Counted from the stretch's first letter, positions 8,861 to 18,662 are shown. The stretch is DNA of 64,000 nt from Phyllobacterium sp. 628 (GCF_014189505.1 NZ_CP050301.1:1495501-1559500); one strand, 5' to 3'. The notes: generated by a model from the letters alone, not told the origin. Translations and numbers: made by a program.

Positions 8861-11746
8861 ATGTCCCTGATCCACGAAATTGATTTCGGTACACCGGCCT
8901 CCCAATCCGAAAAGCTCATCACGCTGACGATCGATGGCAATGAAGTCACGGTTCCCGAGGGTACCTCTCTTATGCGCGCCGCGATGGAAGCCGGCATTCA
9001 GGTTCCCAAGCTTTGCGCCACCGATATGGTTGATGCATTTGGTTCCTGCCGTCTTTGTCTGATTGAGATCGAAGGCCGCAATGGCACGCCGGCATCCTGC
9101 ACCACGCCTGCAATGGAAGGTCTTGTCGTCCACACACAGACCCAGCGCCTGAAGGATATCCGCAAAGGCGTGATGGAGCTCTATATTTCGGACCATCCGC
9201 TGGATTGTCTGACCTGCGCTGCCAATGGCGATTGTGAATTGCAGGATATGGCAGGTGCCGTCGGTTTGCGCGATGTGCGCTATGGCTATGAGGGCGACAA
9301 CCACGTCTTCGCCAAGTCCAAGACTGATGATATTTCCAATGACCGCTGGATGCCCAAGGACGAATCCAATCCTTATTTCACCTATGATCCGGCCAAGTGC
9401 ATTGTCTGCTCGCGTTGTGTTCGTGCCTGCGAGGAAGTGCAGGGCACCTTTGCGCTGACCATTGAGGGCCGGGGTTTCTCCAGCCGCGTTTCGCCCGGCA
9501 TGCATGAGAATTTCATCGATAGCGAATGCGTCTCTTGCGGCGCCTGTGTGCAGGCCTGCCCGACAGCAACGCTGACGGAAAAATCGGTCATCCAGATCGG
9601 CCAGCCGGAACATTCAAAAGTGACGACCTGCGCTTATTGCGGTGTCGGCTGCTCGTTCAAGGCGGAAATGCGCGGCGAAGAACTTGTCCGCATGGTGCCT
9701 TACAAGGATGGCAAGGCCAATCGCGGCCATTCCTGCGTCAAGGGCCGCTTTGCCTATGGCTATTCCACCCACAAGGATCGCATCCTCAATCCGATGATTC
9801 GCGAAAAGATCTCCGATCCATGGCGCGAAGTCACGTGGGACGAGGCCTATAAACATGTCGCCAGTGAATTCCGGCGCATCCAGTATCAGTATGGCCGCAA
9901 TTCCATCGGTGGTATTACATCGTCCCGCTGCACCAACGAGGAAACCTACCTCGTGCAGAAACTGGTTCGGGCCGGTTTTGGCAACAACAATGTGGATACC
10001 TGTGCCCGCGTCTGCCATTCGCCGACCGGTTATGGTCTGAACAAGACCTTCGGCACATCCGCAGGCACGCAGGATTTCGACAGTGTCGAGCATACAGATG
10101 TGGTCATCGTCATCGGCGCCAATCCGACAGATGGCCACCCGGTTTTTGCCTCGCGCCTGAAGAAACGCCTGCGCAAGGGTGCCAAGCTTATTGTCATCGA
10201 TCCGCGTCGGATTGATCTGGTGCGCTCGCCTCATGTGGCCGCCGCGCACCATCTGCCTCTGCGTCCCGGTACCAACGTGGCTGTCCTCACATCGCTGTCG
10301 CATGTGATTGTCACCGAAGGTCTCTTCAACGAAAAATTCATTCGCGAACGTTGCGGCTGGGATGAATTCCAGGATTGGGCTGCCTTCGTTTCGGCCCCTG
10401 AACATAGCCCCGAAGCCATCGAACAGCTGACAGGTGTGCCGCCGCAGGCACTGCGTGAGGCAGCCCGCCTGTTCGCTACCGGCGGAAATGGCGCGATCTA
10501 CTATGGCCTTGGCGTGACTGAACACAGCCAGGGTTCAACAACAGTCATGGCCATTGCCAATCTTGCCATGGCGACCGGCAATATCGGACGCAAGGGCGTG
10601 GGCGTGAATCCGCTGCGCGGCCAGAACAACGTGCAGGGCTCCTGCGATATGGGCTCGTTTCCGCACGAGCTTCCGGGCTATCGCCATGTTTCGGGTGAAG
10701 CCACCCGCGATATCTTTGACAAACTCTGGGGCGTGAAGCTGCAGGACGAGCCGGGTTTGCGCATCCCCAATATGCTGGATGCAGCCGTCGATGGTACGTT
10801 CAAGGGCATCTATATTCAGGGCGAAGATATTCTTCAGTCCGACCCGGATACAAAGCACGTTGCTGCCGGTCTCGCCGCGATGGAATGCGTTGTGGTTCAC
10901 GATCTCTTCCTCAATGAGACCGCCAATTATGCGCACGTCTTCCTGCCGGGTTCGACCTTCCTCGAAAAAGATGGCACGTTCACCAATGCCGAGCGCCGCA
11001 TCAACCGCGTGCGCAAGGTGATGTCGCCGCTGAATGGTTTTGCCGATTGGGAAGTCACGCAGCATCTGGCGCAGGCCATGGGTATGAACTGGAATTATAC
11101 GCATCCATCGCAGATCATGGATGAAGTGGCTCTGACCACGCCCAGCTTTGCCGGTGTTTCCTATGAGCTGCTGGAAAAAGAAGGCTCGGTTCAGTGGCCG
11201 TGCAATGAGAAGGCGCCTTTGGGCACACCGATCATGCATATTGACAGCTTTGCTCGCGGCAAGGGCAAGTTTGTCCGTACCGAATATGTTGCGACTGACG
11301 AGCGCACAGGACCGCGCTTCCCGCTTCTTCTCACCACCGGCCGCATCCTGTCGCAGTATAATGTCGGTGCGCAAACGCGCCGTACGGATAATGTTATCTG
11401 GCATGAGGAAGACCGGCTGGAAATCCACACGCACGACGCCGAACAGCGCGGTATCCATGATGGAGACTGGGTAAAAATATCAAGCCGCTCGGGCGAAACC
11501 ACCTTGCGGGCACTTCTCACCGATCGTGTCTCGCCGGGTGTGGTCTATACGACCTTCCACCATCCGACGACGCAGGCGAATGTGATCACCACGGACTTTA
11601 CCGACTGGGCGACGAACTGCCCTGAATACAAGGTCACAGCAGTTCAGGTTGGTGCCTCCAATGGGCCCAGCAAATGGCAGATTGAGTATGATGAACAAGC
11701 CCGCAAGAGCCGGCGCATTGTTCAAACTCTAGACGCGGCAGAATAG
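8861..11746 (+). CDS. fdsA: NAD-dependent formate dehydrogenase alpha subunit FdsA (molybdenum catalytic subunit)
   Basis: The 961-residue catalytic subunit oxidises formate to CO2 at a bis-molybdopterin guanine dinucleotide centre. Domains in order: a [2Fe-2S] region (Cys near 52, 63, 66 and 80), a His-ligated [4Fe-4S] (HPLDCLTC near 112), two ferredoxin-type clusters (CIVCSRCVRAC near 180 and CVSCGACVQAC near 223), a further [4Fe-4S] (CAYCGVGC near 257), then the DMSO-reductase-fold core. The active-site pair Cys385-His386 lies in CARVCHSPTG: the enzyme uses cysteine, not selenocysteine. Length and layout match the oxygen-tolerant FdsA enzymes. A GGAGATC site precedes the ATG, and fdhD follows after two bases. 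Confidence 0.96.
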   Translation: MSLIHEIDFGTPASQSEKLITLTIDGNEVTVPEGTSLMRAAMEAGIQVPKLCATDMVDAFGSCRLCLIEIEGRNGTPASCTTPAMEGLVVHTQTQRLKDIRKGVMELYISDHPLDCLTCAANGDCELQDMAGAVGLRDVRYGYEGDNHVFAKSKTDDISNDRWMPKDESNPYFTYDPAKCIVCSRCVRACEEVQGTFALTIEGRGFSSRVSPGMHENFIDSECVSCGACVQACPTATLTEKSVIQIGQPEHSKVTTCAYCGVGCSFKAEMRGEELVRMVPYKDGKANRGHSCVKGRFAYGYSTHKDRILNPMIREKISDPWREVTWDEAYKHVASEFRRIQYQYGRNSIGGITSSRCTNEETYLVQKLVRAGFGNNNVDTCARVCHSPTGYGLNKTFGTSAGTQDFDSVEHTDVVIVIGANPTDGHPVFASRLKKRLRKGAKLIVIDPRRIDLVRSPHVAAAHHLPLRPGTNVAVLTSLSHVIVTEGLFNEKFIRERCGWDEFQDWAAFVSAPEHSPEAIEQLTGVPPQALREAARLFATGGNGAIYYGLGVTEHSQGSTTVMAIANLAMATGNIGRKGVGVNPLRGQNNVQGSCDMGSFPHELPGYRHVSGEATRDIFDKLWGVKLQDEPGLRIPNMLDAAVDGTFKGIYIQGEDILQSDPDTKHVAAGLAAMECVVVHDLFLNETANYAHVFLPGSTFLEKDGTFTNAERRINRVRKVMSPLNGFADWEVTQHLAQAMGMNWNYTHPSQIMDEVALTTPSFAGVSYELLEKEGSVQWPCNEKAPLGTPIMHIDSFARGKGKFVRTEYVATDERTGPRFPLLLTTGRILSQYNVGAQTRRTDNVIWHEEDRLEIHTHDAEQRGIHDGDWVKISSRSGETTLRALLTDRVSPGVVYTTFHHPTTQANVITTDFTDWATNCPEYKVTAVQVGASNGPSKWQIEYDEQARKSRRIVQTLDAAE

Positions 11747-11748
11747 CG

Positions 11749-12681
11749 ATGGCCGGGCGCTCCACACGGCTGACTGTTCCGCGCATAACCCGCCGTCGCA
11801 AGGGCGAGGGTGATGTCTATGCGACCGACAGCCGTATGGTGCCCGAGGAAACGCCCATCGCTTTCAGTTATAATGGCACGACCCATGCGGTGATGATGGC
11901 AAGTCCTGCCGATATCGAGGATTTTGCCATTGGCTTCAGTCTGTCAGAAGGCATTATCAGCAAACTCGCCGAGATCAGCGAGATTGCCATTGAAGATCAC
12001 GGCGAAGGCATCGATGTCCAACTGGTCTTGGCCGATGCAGCAGGCCAGGAGCTTACCGACCGCCGCCGCCGCATGGCTGGACCAGTCGGTTGCGGGCTCT
12101 GTGGCATTGAATCCATTGAACAGGCTCTGAAACCGGTTGCCTCCGTCGACAAAGCATCACTGCGCCTGACGCCTGACGATATTTCACAGGCTGTTCGCCT
12201 GTTGTCGGCTATGCAGCCGCTGCACAGCGAAACCGGTGCAGTTCATGCTGCGGGCTTCTATGTGCCGGGTACGGGTGTTGTGCTGGCGCGCGAAGACGTT
12301 GGTCGGCACAATGCACTCGACAAATTGACGGGCGCGCTCTGTCTTTCCGGGATCAAGGGTGAAACCGGAGCGGTTGTGATCACCAGCCGGATATCTATCG
12401 AAATGGTGCAGAAGGCCGCTATAGCCGGTGCATCGGTGCTCATTGCAGTCTCAGCGCCGACAGCGCTTGCCATCCGCACTGCCCAATCGGCAGGGATGAC
12501 CCTTGTGGCGCTGGTGCGTGGCAACGAATTTGATGTCTTTACCCGGCCCGAGCGTATTTCCGGCATCGGTGCCGCGCTTGAACCGACGCTGGCAGATACC
12601 GCGCCCGCAAGCCCGAATGCCGATGCCGCTACGTCAACCCTCGTGCAGAGTCCAAACGTTCGATTGGTGCAATATGGATAA
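11749..12681 (+). CDS. fdhD: formate dehydrogenase sulfurtransferase/accessory protein FdhD (FdsC)
   Basis: The 310-residue protein is needed to make active formate dehydrogenase. Family members pass sulfur from IscS to the molybdenum cofactor and deliver bis-MGD. The conserved cysteine loop is visible as GPVGCGLCGIESIEQA near residue 120, and ARPEDVGRHNALDK-like VLAREDVGRHNALDK follows. It sits between fdsA and fdsD, as in other fds operons, where it is called FdsC. The C-terminal tail after about residue 270 is poorly conserved in character, rich in Ala, Pro and Thr. Its last eight bases overlap fdsD. Confidence 0.93.
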   Translation: MAGRSTRLTVPRITRRRKGEGDVYATDSRMVPEETPIAFSYNGTTHAVMMASPADIEDFAIGFSLSEGIISKLAEISEIAIEDHGEGIDVQLVLADAAGQELTDRRRRMAGPVGCGLCGIESIEQALKPVASVDKASLRLTPDDISQAVRLLSAMQPLHSETGAVHAAGFYVPGTGVVLAREDVGRHNALDKLTGALCLSGIKGETGAVVITSRISIEMVQKAAIAGASVLIAVSAPTALAIRTAQSAGMTLVALVRGNEFDVFTRPERISGIGAALEPTLADTAPASPNADAATSTLVQSPNVRLVQYG

Positions 12682-12922
12682 TGATAATCACAAGACGACA
12701 GCTGACAAGCTCGTCTACATGGCCAACCAGATCGCAACCTTCTTCCACACGCAACCTAAGGATGAGGCTGTGGAAGGTGTCTCCAACCATATCAATCTTT
12801 TCTGGGAATCGCGCATGCGCACCCAGCTTTTCATCATACTCGAAAAAGAAGACAACGGCCTTGATCCGCTTGTGATTGAGGCAGCTGCCCATATTCGCAA
12901 GCCGGGATCTGTCCCGGCTTGA
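12674..12922 (+). CDS. fdsD: formate dehydrogenase delta subunit FdsD
   Basis: This 82-residue protein is the small accessory subunit that closes fds operons; in C. necator and R. capsulatus FdsD supports cofactor insertion or stability. Recognisable parts are KLVYMANQIATFF near the start, GVSNHINLFWESRMR in the middle and an acidic C-terminal half. I chose the ATG at 12674, inside the end of fdhD, rather than longer upstream options, because homologues begin at this point. The final codons form the left arm of a terminator hairpin. Confidence 0.9.
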   Translation: MDNDNHKTTADKLVYMANQIATFFHTQPKDEAVEGVSNHINLFWESRMRTQLFIILEKEDNGLDPLVIEAAAHIRKPGSVPA

Positions 12923-12953
12923 TGCTTTTTTAAGCCCTATTTTTCAAGGGCTT
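12899..12953 (+). terminator. tandem terminator hairpins of the fds operon
   Basis: The first hairpin has a perfect 9-bp stem (AAGCCGGGA/TCCCGGCTT, loop TCTG) at 12899-12920 overlapping the fdsD stop, with a T run at 12925-12931. A second stem AAGCCCT/AGGGCTT follows at 12932-12953. Together they should end the fds transcript before the MFS gene. Confidence 0.75.
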
Positions 12954-13086
12954 TATCATGATGTGCCTTTCCGTTCGGGGGAGCGAACGCATAGGCATCA
13001 AAAACAAGAACACGATCCGGACCATATCCAAACTGAAATATTAAAACTTGAATTACCGCCACAGGGGCTTGGAGGAGAAGATTCAC

Positions 13087-14742
13087 ATGTCAGCAACAGA
13101 CAGAGCAGAACCGGGAGTCTACGCAAACCCGGGCATTCTTGATCGCGAGCGCATTGTCGCCAAGGCGGGTTTCAACCGCTGGTTGGTGCCACCCGCAGCG
13201 CTTGCCATCCATCTTTGTATCGGTATGGCCTACGGGTTCAGTGTATTCTGGTTGCCGCTGGCGCAGGCCATCGGTATTCAACAGCCGGTTGCCTGTGCTG
13301 ATCTCAACCTTGTTTCCGCCCTGTTCACGACCAGTTGCGACTGGCGTGTCAGCGATCTCGGTTGGATTTACACTCTGTTCTTCGTGCTGCTTGGTTGTTC
13401 CGCTGCCATCTGGGGCGGCTGGCTCGAACGCGCCGGACCGCGCAAGGCCGGTGTTGTTTCCGCTCTCTGCTGGTGCGGCGGCATGGTGCTGGCTGCAATC
13501 GGCGTCATGATCCACCAGCTCTGGCTGATGTGGCTTGGCGCTGGCGTCATCGGCGGTATCGGCCTTGGTCTTGGTTATATCTCGCCAGTCTCGACCCTGA
13601 TCAAATGGTTTCCGGATCGCCGTGGTATGGCAACGGGTATGGCCATCATGGGATTTGGCGGCGGCGCGATGATCGGATCACCGCTTGCCAATCTCCTGAT
13701 GAACCATTTCAAAACCCCCGACTCCGTCGGTGTCTGGCAGACCTTTCTGGTCATGGCTGCCGGTTATTTCGTTTTCATGATCTGTGGTGCCTTTGGATAT
13801 CGGATCCCGCCCGCAGGCTGGCGCCCGGAAGGCTGGACACCGCCAACCGATGCCAAGGCGATGATCACCACCCGTCACGTCCATCTGCGCGATGCGCACA
13901 AGACAAAGCAATTCTGGCTCATCTGGGCCGTGCTCTGCCTGAATGTTTCCGCTGGTATTGGTGTTCTTGGAATGGCGTCGCCCATGCTGCAGGAAATCTT
14001 CGCGGGCAAGCTGCTCGGCTTGCCGGATGTTGGCTTTGCCCAGCTTGATACTGGTCAGAAAACGGCGGTTGCGACCATTGCGGCAGGTTTCCTCGGACTG
14101 CTGTCGCTCTTCAATATCGGCGGCCGCTTCTTCTGGGCTTCGCTGTCTGACCGTCTGGGCCGCAAGGCAACCTACTTTACGTTCTTTGCTCTTGGCATTG
14201 TGCTCTATGCGCTCGCGCCGACAGCAGCGCATTTGGGCAGCCAGGCGCTGTTCGTGGCGATATTTTGCGTCATCCTGTCAATGTATGGTGGTGGTTTTGC
14301 TACCGTGCCAGCCTATCTCGCCGATATTTTCGGTACGCAGTTTGTCGGCGCTATCCATGGCCGTCTGCTAACGGCATGGGCAACGGCGGGCATCGTTGGC
14401 CCTTTCCTCGTCAATTATATCCGTGAATTCCAGATCAAGGCCGGTGTGCCGCGTGCACAGGTTTATGATCGAACCATGTATATTCTGGCGGGTATGCTGG
14501 CACTGGGTTTCATTGCCAACTTCTTCGTGCGTCCACTAGCCTCGAAATGGTTCATGTCGGACGCGGAAGTGGCGGCATTGCAGGCAAAGACCAAAACGGC
14601 GGATGCGGGTGCATCCGGTTCCTTTGGTATCGGTCACGGCGGGCTGGATGCCAAGGCCGCGCTGGCCTGGGCGGCTGTAGGCATTCCGATCCTGTGGGGT
14701 GTGTGGATGACGCTGCAGCAGGCAATGATCCTGTTCAAGTAA
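13087..14742 (+). CDS. MFS transporter of the oxalate/formate antiporter (OFA/OxlT) family
   Basis: The 551-residue inner-membrane protein has about 12-14 hydrophobic helices and OFA-family features: a first helix with IHLCIGMAYGFSVFW, GLGLGYISPVSTLIKWFPDRRG between helices 4 and 5, and IGGRFFWASLSDRLGRKATY in the second half. A periplasmic loop with several Cys follows helix 1, and an extra C-terminal helix ends the protein. The ATG at 13087 has GGAGGAG nine bases upstream; an earlier TTG at 13048 lacks such a site. It follows the formate dehydrogenase operon, so formate or oxalate is a likely substrate. No oxalate-decarboxylation genes (oxc, frc) are in the window, so other carboxylates remain possible. 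Confidence 0.85.
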   Translation: MSATDRAEPGVYANPGILDRERIVAKAGFNRWLVPPAALAIHLCIGMAYGFSVFWLPLAQAIGIQQPVACADLNLVSALFTTSCDWRVSDLGWIYTLFFVLLGCSAAIWGGWLERAGPRKAGVVSALCWCGGMVLAAIGVMIHQLWLMWLGAGVIGGIGLGLGYISPVSTLIKWFPDRRGMATGMAIMGFGGGAMIGSPLANLLMNHFKTPDSVGVWQTFLVMAAGYFVFMICGAFGYRIPPAGWRPEGWTPPTDAKAMITTRHVHLRDAHKTKQFWLIWAVLCLNVSAGIGVLGMASPMLQEIFAGKLLGLPDVGFAQLDTGQKTAVATIAAGFLGLLSLFNIGGRFFWASLSDRLGRKATYFTFFALGIVLYALAPTAAHLGSQALFVAIFCVILSMYGGGFATVPAYLADIFGTQFVGAIHGRLLTAWATAGIVGPFLVNYIREFQIKAGVPRAQVYDRTMYILAGMLALGFIANFFVRPLASKWFMSDAEVAALQAKTKTADAGASGSFGIGHGGLDAKAALAWAAVGIPILWGVWMTLQQAMILFK

Positions 14743-14761
14743 GATCAGAGGTTTAAGAAAC

Positions 14762-14791
14762 AAAACAGGCTCCGGAGACGGGGCCTGTTTT
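14762..14791 (+). terminator. terminator after the OFA transporter
   Basis: A 13-bp stem (AAAACAGGCTCCG with CGGGGCCTGTTTT, one G-T pair) encloses a GAGA tetraloop and runs into T-rich sequence. It lies 20 bases after the transporter stop. A close copy lies after the autotransporter gene at 18628. Confidence 0.85.
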
Positions 14792-15105
14792 CGTTTGAGT
14801 CCCGGGCGGCATGCATGTCGCACGGAGGGGAAACACCAGCCATAGATATTCCTCTGGTCTATTGATCCGATAACTTAATATCATTTTTCACCGGCTTCCG
14901 GTTATGCGTATTTAATTTCGGGGCGCCGTTGCCAGCCCATATGGCAAGGGCGAATGCGAGATCGGATTATTGACCAGAACGAACAGTATTTTCTGCGCAA
15001 TTGACCAGCGGCTTTGTCCCGTTGCGCGCGCTCCGGCTCGAGAGCCATTTCACCGCATTACTCAATGAAAATTTGAAAACAGTAAGTCAGAGGGGACTTC
15101 ATTTT
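14792..15105. other. non-coding region upstream of the autotransporter gene
   Basis: These 314 bases hold no convincing gene. They start at a terminator and end at the AGAGGGGA ribosome site (15089-15096) of the autotransporter. A frame open from a TTG at 15001 runs into the autotransporter but has no ribosome site and would bury the signal peptide. The promoter is presumably in the AT-rich stretch near 14865-14900. Confidence 0.5.
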
Positions 15106-18100
15106 ATGCATATTTCAGCCATACCACGACGCCGTCTCACGAACCGTGGCAATTTGAAGGCAAGCCTTTACGCCAGCGTTGTGCTTTCCGCCGCACTTAT
15201 CGCCGGAGCTGGCTCACAGGCCATCGCGCAGGCCGCACCAGGCAAATATTTCAATGCGGATGGTTCAAGAACCAATGATCTTGAGGCGGCGGCTGCGACT
15301 TGGCGCACCCTAGAATTCAATTCCGAGTGGGGCTTGGGCGCAATGAAAGCCGAATATGCCTATGCGCGGGGACTCACAGGCAAAAATCTGGCCACCGGCG
15401 AGCGCATCAAAATCGGCATCGTCGATTCCGGGTTTTATAATATGCACTATGAGTTTTCGCCGACGTCGAGATTTCATGCAGTCTTCGCCAAAGATCCCAA
15501 TGCACCGGCTGACCCTTATAATCCGGATGGCATTTCGGGCAATTGGATCAGGGGTGCAAACGATAGCCATGGAACGAAAGTTACGGGTGTCATCAGTGCT
15601 GCCAGAGACAGTAAGGGCATGCACGGGGTAGCATTCGACGCCGATATTTACGTCGGCAATACCAGAGGCACAGATTCGCTGTGGTTTGGCCCGGCTCCCC
15701 AACCAGCCTATTCGAATTCAACAGCGAGTTATCTGGCCTCTGTTTACGATGCAGTGGCTGCACAGGGTGTGCGAATCATCAGCAACAGTTGGGGCAGTCA
15801 GCCGCCGACTGAGAATTACTCCACACTGGCCAATCTGGTTGCGGCCTATCAGCAGCACTATGGCAAGAATACCTGGATCGACGGCGCTGCTCGGGTGTCC
15901 ACCAGCAAGGACGGCAAGGAAGGCGTTATCAACAATTTCAGCGCAGGCAACTCCGGTTACGATAATGCCAGTATGCGCGGTTCATTACCCTATTTCCGCC
16001 CGGAACTCGAAGGGCACTGGATGACGACAACTGGTTATGCTGAAGAGGGCGCGCAAGGTTACAACAAGTGCGGTATTGCCAAATACTGGTGCGTAATGGC
16101 ACCAACCGGAGTGCAAACTACCGGTATCAATGGCGTTCTGAGCAATGGCTTTAACGGCACATCGGCAGCGGCACCACACGCGTCTGCGGCTTTGGCGCTG
16201 ATCATGCAGCGCTTTCCCTATATGACCAATGAACAGGCACTGTCTGTGCTATTCACCACAGCTCAGAATATGGTGGCTGATCCCAGTAAATCTCCTCATG
16301 ATAACGATACTCTCTACACCATAGTCACTCCTCTCAAAGCGAGTGAAGATGGTATTCCAAATGCTCTGACTGGCTGGGGACTTGTGGATTTGCAAAAAGC
16401 CATGAATGGCCCCGGTCAATTCTTGGGGCGGTTTGATGCCAATCTGGGTTCCGGCCTTGCAGACGAATGGTCGAACAACATATCCGATGTTGCCATCCGC
16501 GCCCGGCAGGTTGAAGACAAGGCCGAGCACGATACATGGGAACAGACCAAAATTGCCAAAGGCTGGCAGAGCGGTCTTCCCGCCGGGGCCAGCGATGCGG
16601 ACAAGCTCGCCTACCAGATCGGCACAGACCGCGATAATGCTTACCTCTCCCGCATCTATGTCGGTGGGTTGACGAAATCCGGTGACGGCCAGCTAACCCT
16701 GACAGGCAAAAACACCTATACGGGCGATACGATTGTCAATGGCGGCGAACTGGCCATTGGTGCGGGCGGATCGATCACTTCAGCCTCATTCGTCAATGCA
16801 ACGGGCTTGCTGAGTGTCGATGGCACGGCGGCGGCAGCCACTATCAATGAGGGTGGATGGCTGAAGGTCAACACATCGGGTGTGACCGGTGATGTGACGC
16901 TGAATGGTGGCATGGCTTCAATTGACGGACACAGCGGCAACGCGGCAGTAAACAGCGGCGGCACGCTTGGCGGCAATGGTTTTGTCGGCGGGTTGGCCGT
17001 GCATGCGGGCGGGACGGTTGCGCCGGGCAATTCGGTTGGCAAGCTTGGCGTTAACGGCGATGCGACGTTCGAAAAGGGCAGTGCCTTTGCGGTCGAGATT
17101 ACGCAGGACATGAACCGCGCCGATCAGCTGGCCGTGGGCGGTCAGGCCATTCTGCTGGGCGGCGTGGTTTCGGTCTCTCTGGAAGGCTCCAAAACAACGC
17201 TCAGTGAAGGCGAAATCGCCGGGCTGTTTCACCAGAACTACGCTATCCTCACGGCAGCGGGCGGTATCAAGGACAAGGGAATTTTTGAACAGGTTCTGCC
17301 CCAGTACAATTACATCACCACATCGCTCCTTTATACCGACAATGCAGTTAGCCTCGATTTCGATCTGACCGACGGAGCCAAAAAAGCCAAGGCAGATGCT
17401 GACGAGCAGGCACGAATCAGCGCCTTGAAAGAGCGCGTCAAAAACCTAGTGCTGGTTGGTGCCGATACCAGAAACCAAAAGAGTGTCGGCGCTGCCATCA
17501 AGATGCTCGATCTGGGCAATCCGCTGCTGGATGCGGTGCTGTTCTCGAAAGTCGGTGACGTCTTCAATTATGACAGCCTCTCCGGCGAGATCCATGCCTC
17601 GGTCCAGGGTGTGCTTGCCGAAGACAGCCGCTTTGTCCGCGATGCAGCATCAAGCCGCATCAGGGCAGCCTTCGGGGACGGAACAGGTGCCAAGGCATCC
17701 GCACCGGTGCTGGCCTATGGTCCGGATGGTGCGGAGCAAGCAGGGGCACTGGCTTCAGCCGATACCAAAACCACTGCCATCTGGGCCGAAGGCTATGGTT
17801 CATGGAGCCAGCGCGATGGGACAAGCAATGCATCCGGGCTTTCCCGCAATGTCGGCGGCTTCGTCACCGGGCTTGATGGCATCATTGCCGACGGGTTGTT
17901 CCATTCCGATTGGCGTCTTGGCCTTCTGGCCGGCTATGGCAACACATCCATCCATACGGATCGCGGTCATGGCTCCGCCGACAGCTATCAGGTCGGTGTC
18001 TATGGCGGCACCAAGCTGGATGCCATAACCTTAAGCCTTGGTGCCAGTCTTGCCCATCATGCAATCGACACCAGCCGCAGGGCGCATCTTCTAACCATTG

Positions 18101-18603
18101 ATGAAGGCGATGATGCCACCTATACGGCCAAGTCCGTGCAGGTGTTCGGTGAAGCCTCCTACCGCATCGATACGCCCTATGCTGCACTCGAACCCTTTGC
18201 CGGGGCAGCTTACGTGCATCTGAAAACCGATGGCTTTGCCGAGACCGGCGGCTTGACGGCGCTCTCATCCGCTGGCGACAGCACGGACCTCACCACCACA
18301 ACGCTCGGGCTCAGGGCTTCGCACGGCTTTGCCATCTCCGATGCCACCATCCTTACCGCCCATGGCATGGCGGGCTGGCGGCATGCTTTTGGCGATACGG
18401 CACCCACGGCCAATCTCGCCTTTGCGGGTGGTTCGGCTTTCTCCATCGACGGACTGCCGATTGCACAGGACACCGCACTGGTCGAAGCCGGGTTTGATGT
18501 CAATATCGGTAAAGCCACCAACCTTGGCATCAGCTATAACGGCCAGTTCTCAGAAAATGCTCATGACAATGCCGTCAAAGCCGATCTGACCGTGAAGTTC
18601 TGA
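15106..18603 (+). CDS. subtilisin-like (S8) serine protease autotransporter
   Basis: The product is 1165 residues from the ATG at 15106, which follows AGAGGGGA. A long signal peptide (about residues 1-44) ends at AIAQA. The passenger carries a subtilase triad: Asp107 in GIVDSGF, His155 in NDSHGTKVTGV, Ser353 in FNGTSAAAPHAS. After the protease comes an autotransporter-associated beta-strand repeat (LTLTGKNTYTGDTIVNGGELAIG, near residue 530), a beta-helix-like Gly-rich stretch, and a C-terminal beta-barrel of about 280 residues ending in ...LTVKF with the expected terminal Phe. It is a type Va secreted surface protease. The natural substrate and whether the passenger is released cannot be told. 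Confidence 0.92.
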   Translation: MHISAIPRRRLTNRGNLKASLYASVVLSAALIAGAGSQAIAQAAPGKYFNADGSRTNDLEAAAATWRTLEFNSEWGLGAMKAEYAYARGLTGKNLATGERIKIGIVDSGFYNMHYEFSPTSRFHAVFAKDPNAPADPYNPDGISGNWIRGANDSHGTKVTGVISAARDSKGMHGVAFDADIYVGNTRGTDSLWFGPAPQPAYSNSTASYLASVYDAVAAQGVRIISNSWGSQPPTENYSTLANLVAAYQQHYGKNTWIDGAARVSTSKDGKEGVINNFSAGNSGYDNASMRGSLPYFRPELEGHWMTTTGYAEEGAQGYNKCGIAKYWCVMAPTGVQTTGINGVLSNGFNGTSAAAPHASAALALIMQRFPYMTNEQALSVLFTTAQNMVADPSKSPHDNDTLYTIVTPLKASEDGIPNALTGWGLVDLQKAMNGPGQFLGRFDANLGSGLADEWSNNISDVAIRARQVEDKAEHDTWEQTKIAKGWQSGLPAGASDADKLAYQIGTDRDNAYLSRIYVGGLTKSGDGQLTLTGKNTYTGDTIVNGGELAIGAGGSITSASFVNATGLLSVDGTAAAATINEGGWLKVNTSGVTGDVTLNGGMASIDGHSGNAAVNSGGTLGGNGFVGGLAVHAGGTVAPGNSVGKLGVNGDATFEKGSAFAVEITQDMNRADQLAVGGQAILLGGVVSVSLEGSKTTLSEGEIAGLFHQNYAILTAAGGIKDKGIFEQVLPQYNYITTSLLYTDNAVSLDFDLTDGAKKAKADADEQARISALKERVKNLVLVGADTRNQKSVGAAIKMLDLGNPLLDAVLFSKVGDVFNYDSLSGEIHASVQGVLAEDSRFVRDAASSRIRAAFGDGTGAKASAPVLAYGPDGAEQAGALASADTKTTAIWAEGYGSWSQRDGTSNASGLSRNVGGFVTGLDGIIADGLFHSDWRLGLLAGYGNTSIHTDRGHGSADSYQVGVYGGTKLDAITLSLGASLAHHAIDTSRRAHLLTIDEGDDATYTAKSVQVFGEASYRIDTPYAALEPFAGAAYVHLKTDGFAETGGLTALSSAGDSTDLTTTTLGLRASHGFAISDATILTAHGMAGWRHAFGDTAPTANLAFAGGSAFSIDGLPIAQDTALVEAGFDVNIGKATNLGISYNGQFSENAHDNAVKADLTVKF

Positions 18604-18627
18604 TCTGCGTCAACGGCGCGAACATTT

Positions 18628-18656
18628 AAACAGGCTCCGCTCGCGGGGCCTGTTTT
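18628..18656 (+). terminator. terminator of the autotransporter gene
   Basis: AAACAGGCTCCG pairs with the matching arm GGGGCCTGTTT, followed by T-rich sequence, 25 bases after the stop. It shares both stem arms with the terminator at 14762-14791. It would also act on the minus-strand small gene that ends at 18663. Confidence 0.85.
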
Positions 18657-18662
18657 ATTGTG

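Noticed and set aside
8345..9613. Long minus-strand open frame (422 codons) opposite fdsB/fdsA
   Set aside because: It is the codon-bias shadow of two strongly recognised genes, and its translation has no domain-like pattern.
9614..11458. Further long antisense frames opposite fdsA
   Set aside because: Same reason: antisense shadow in a GC-rich gene, with no ribosome site or motif.
15001..15105. Upstream TTG extension of the autotransporter
   Set aside because: It lacks a ribosome site and would place 35 charged residues before a clear signal peptide.
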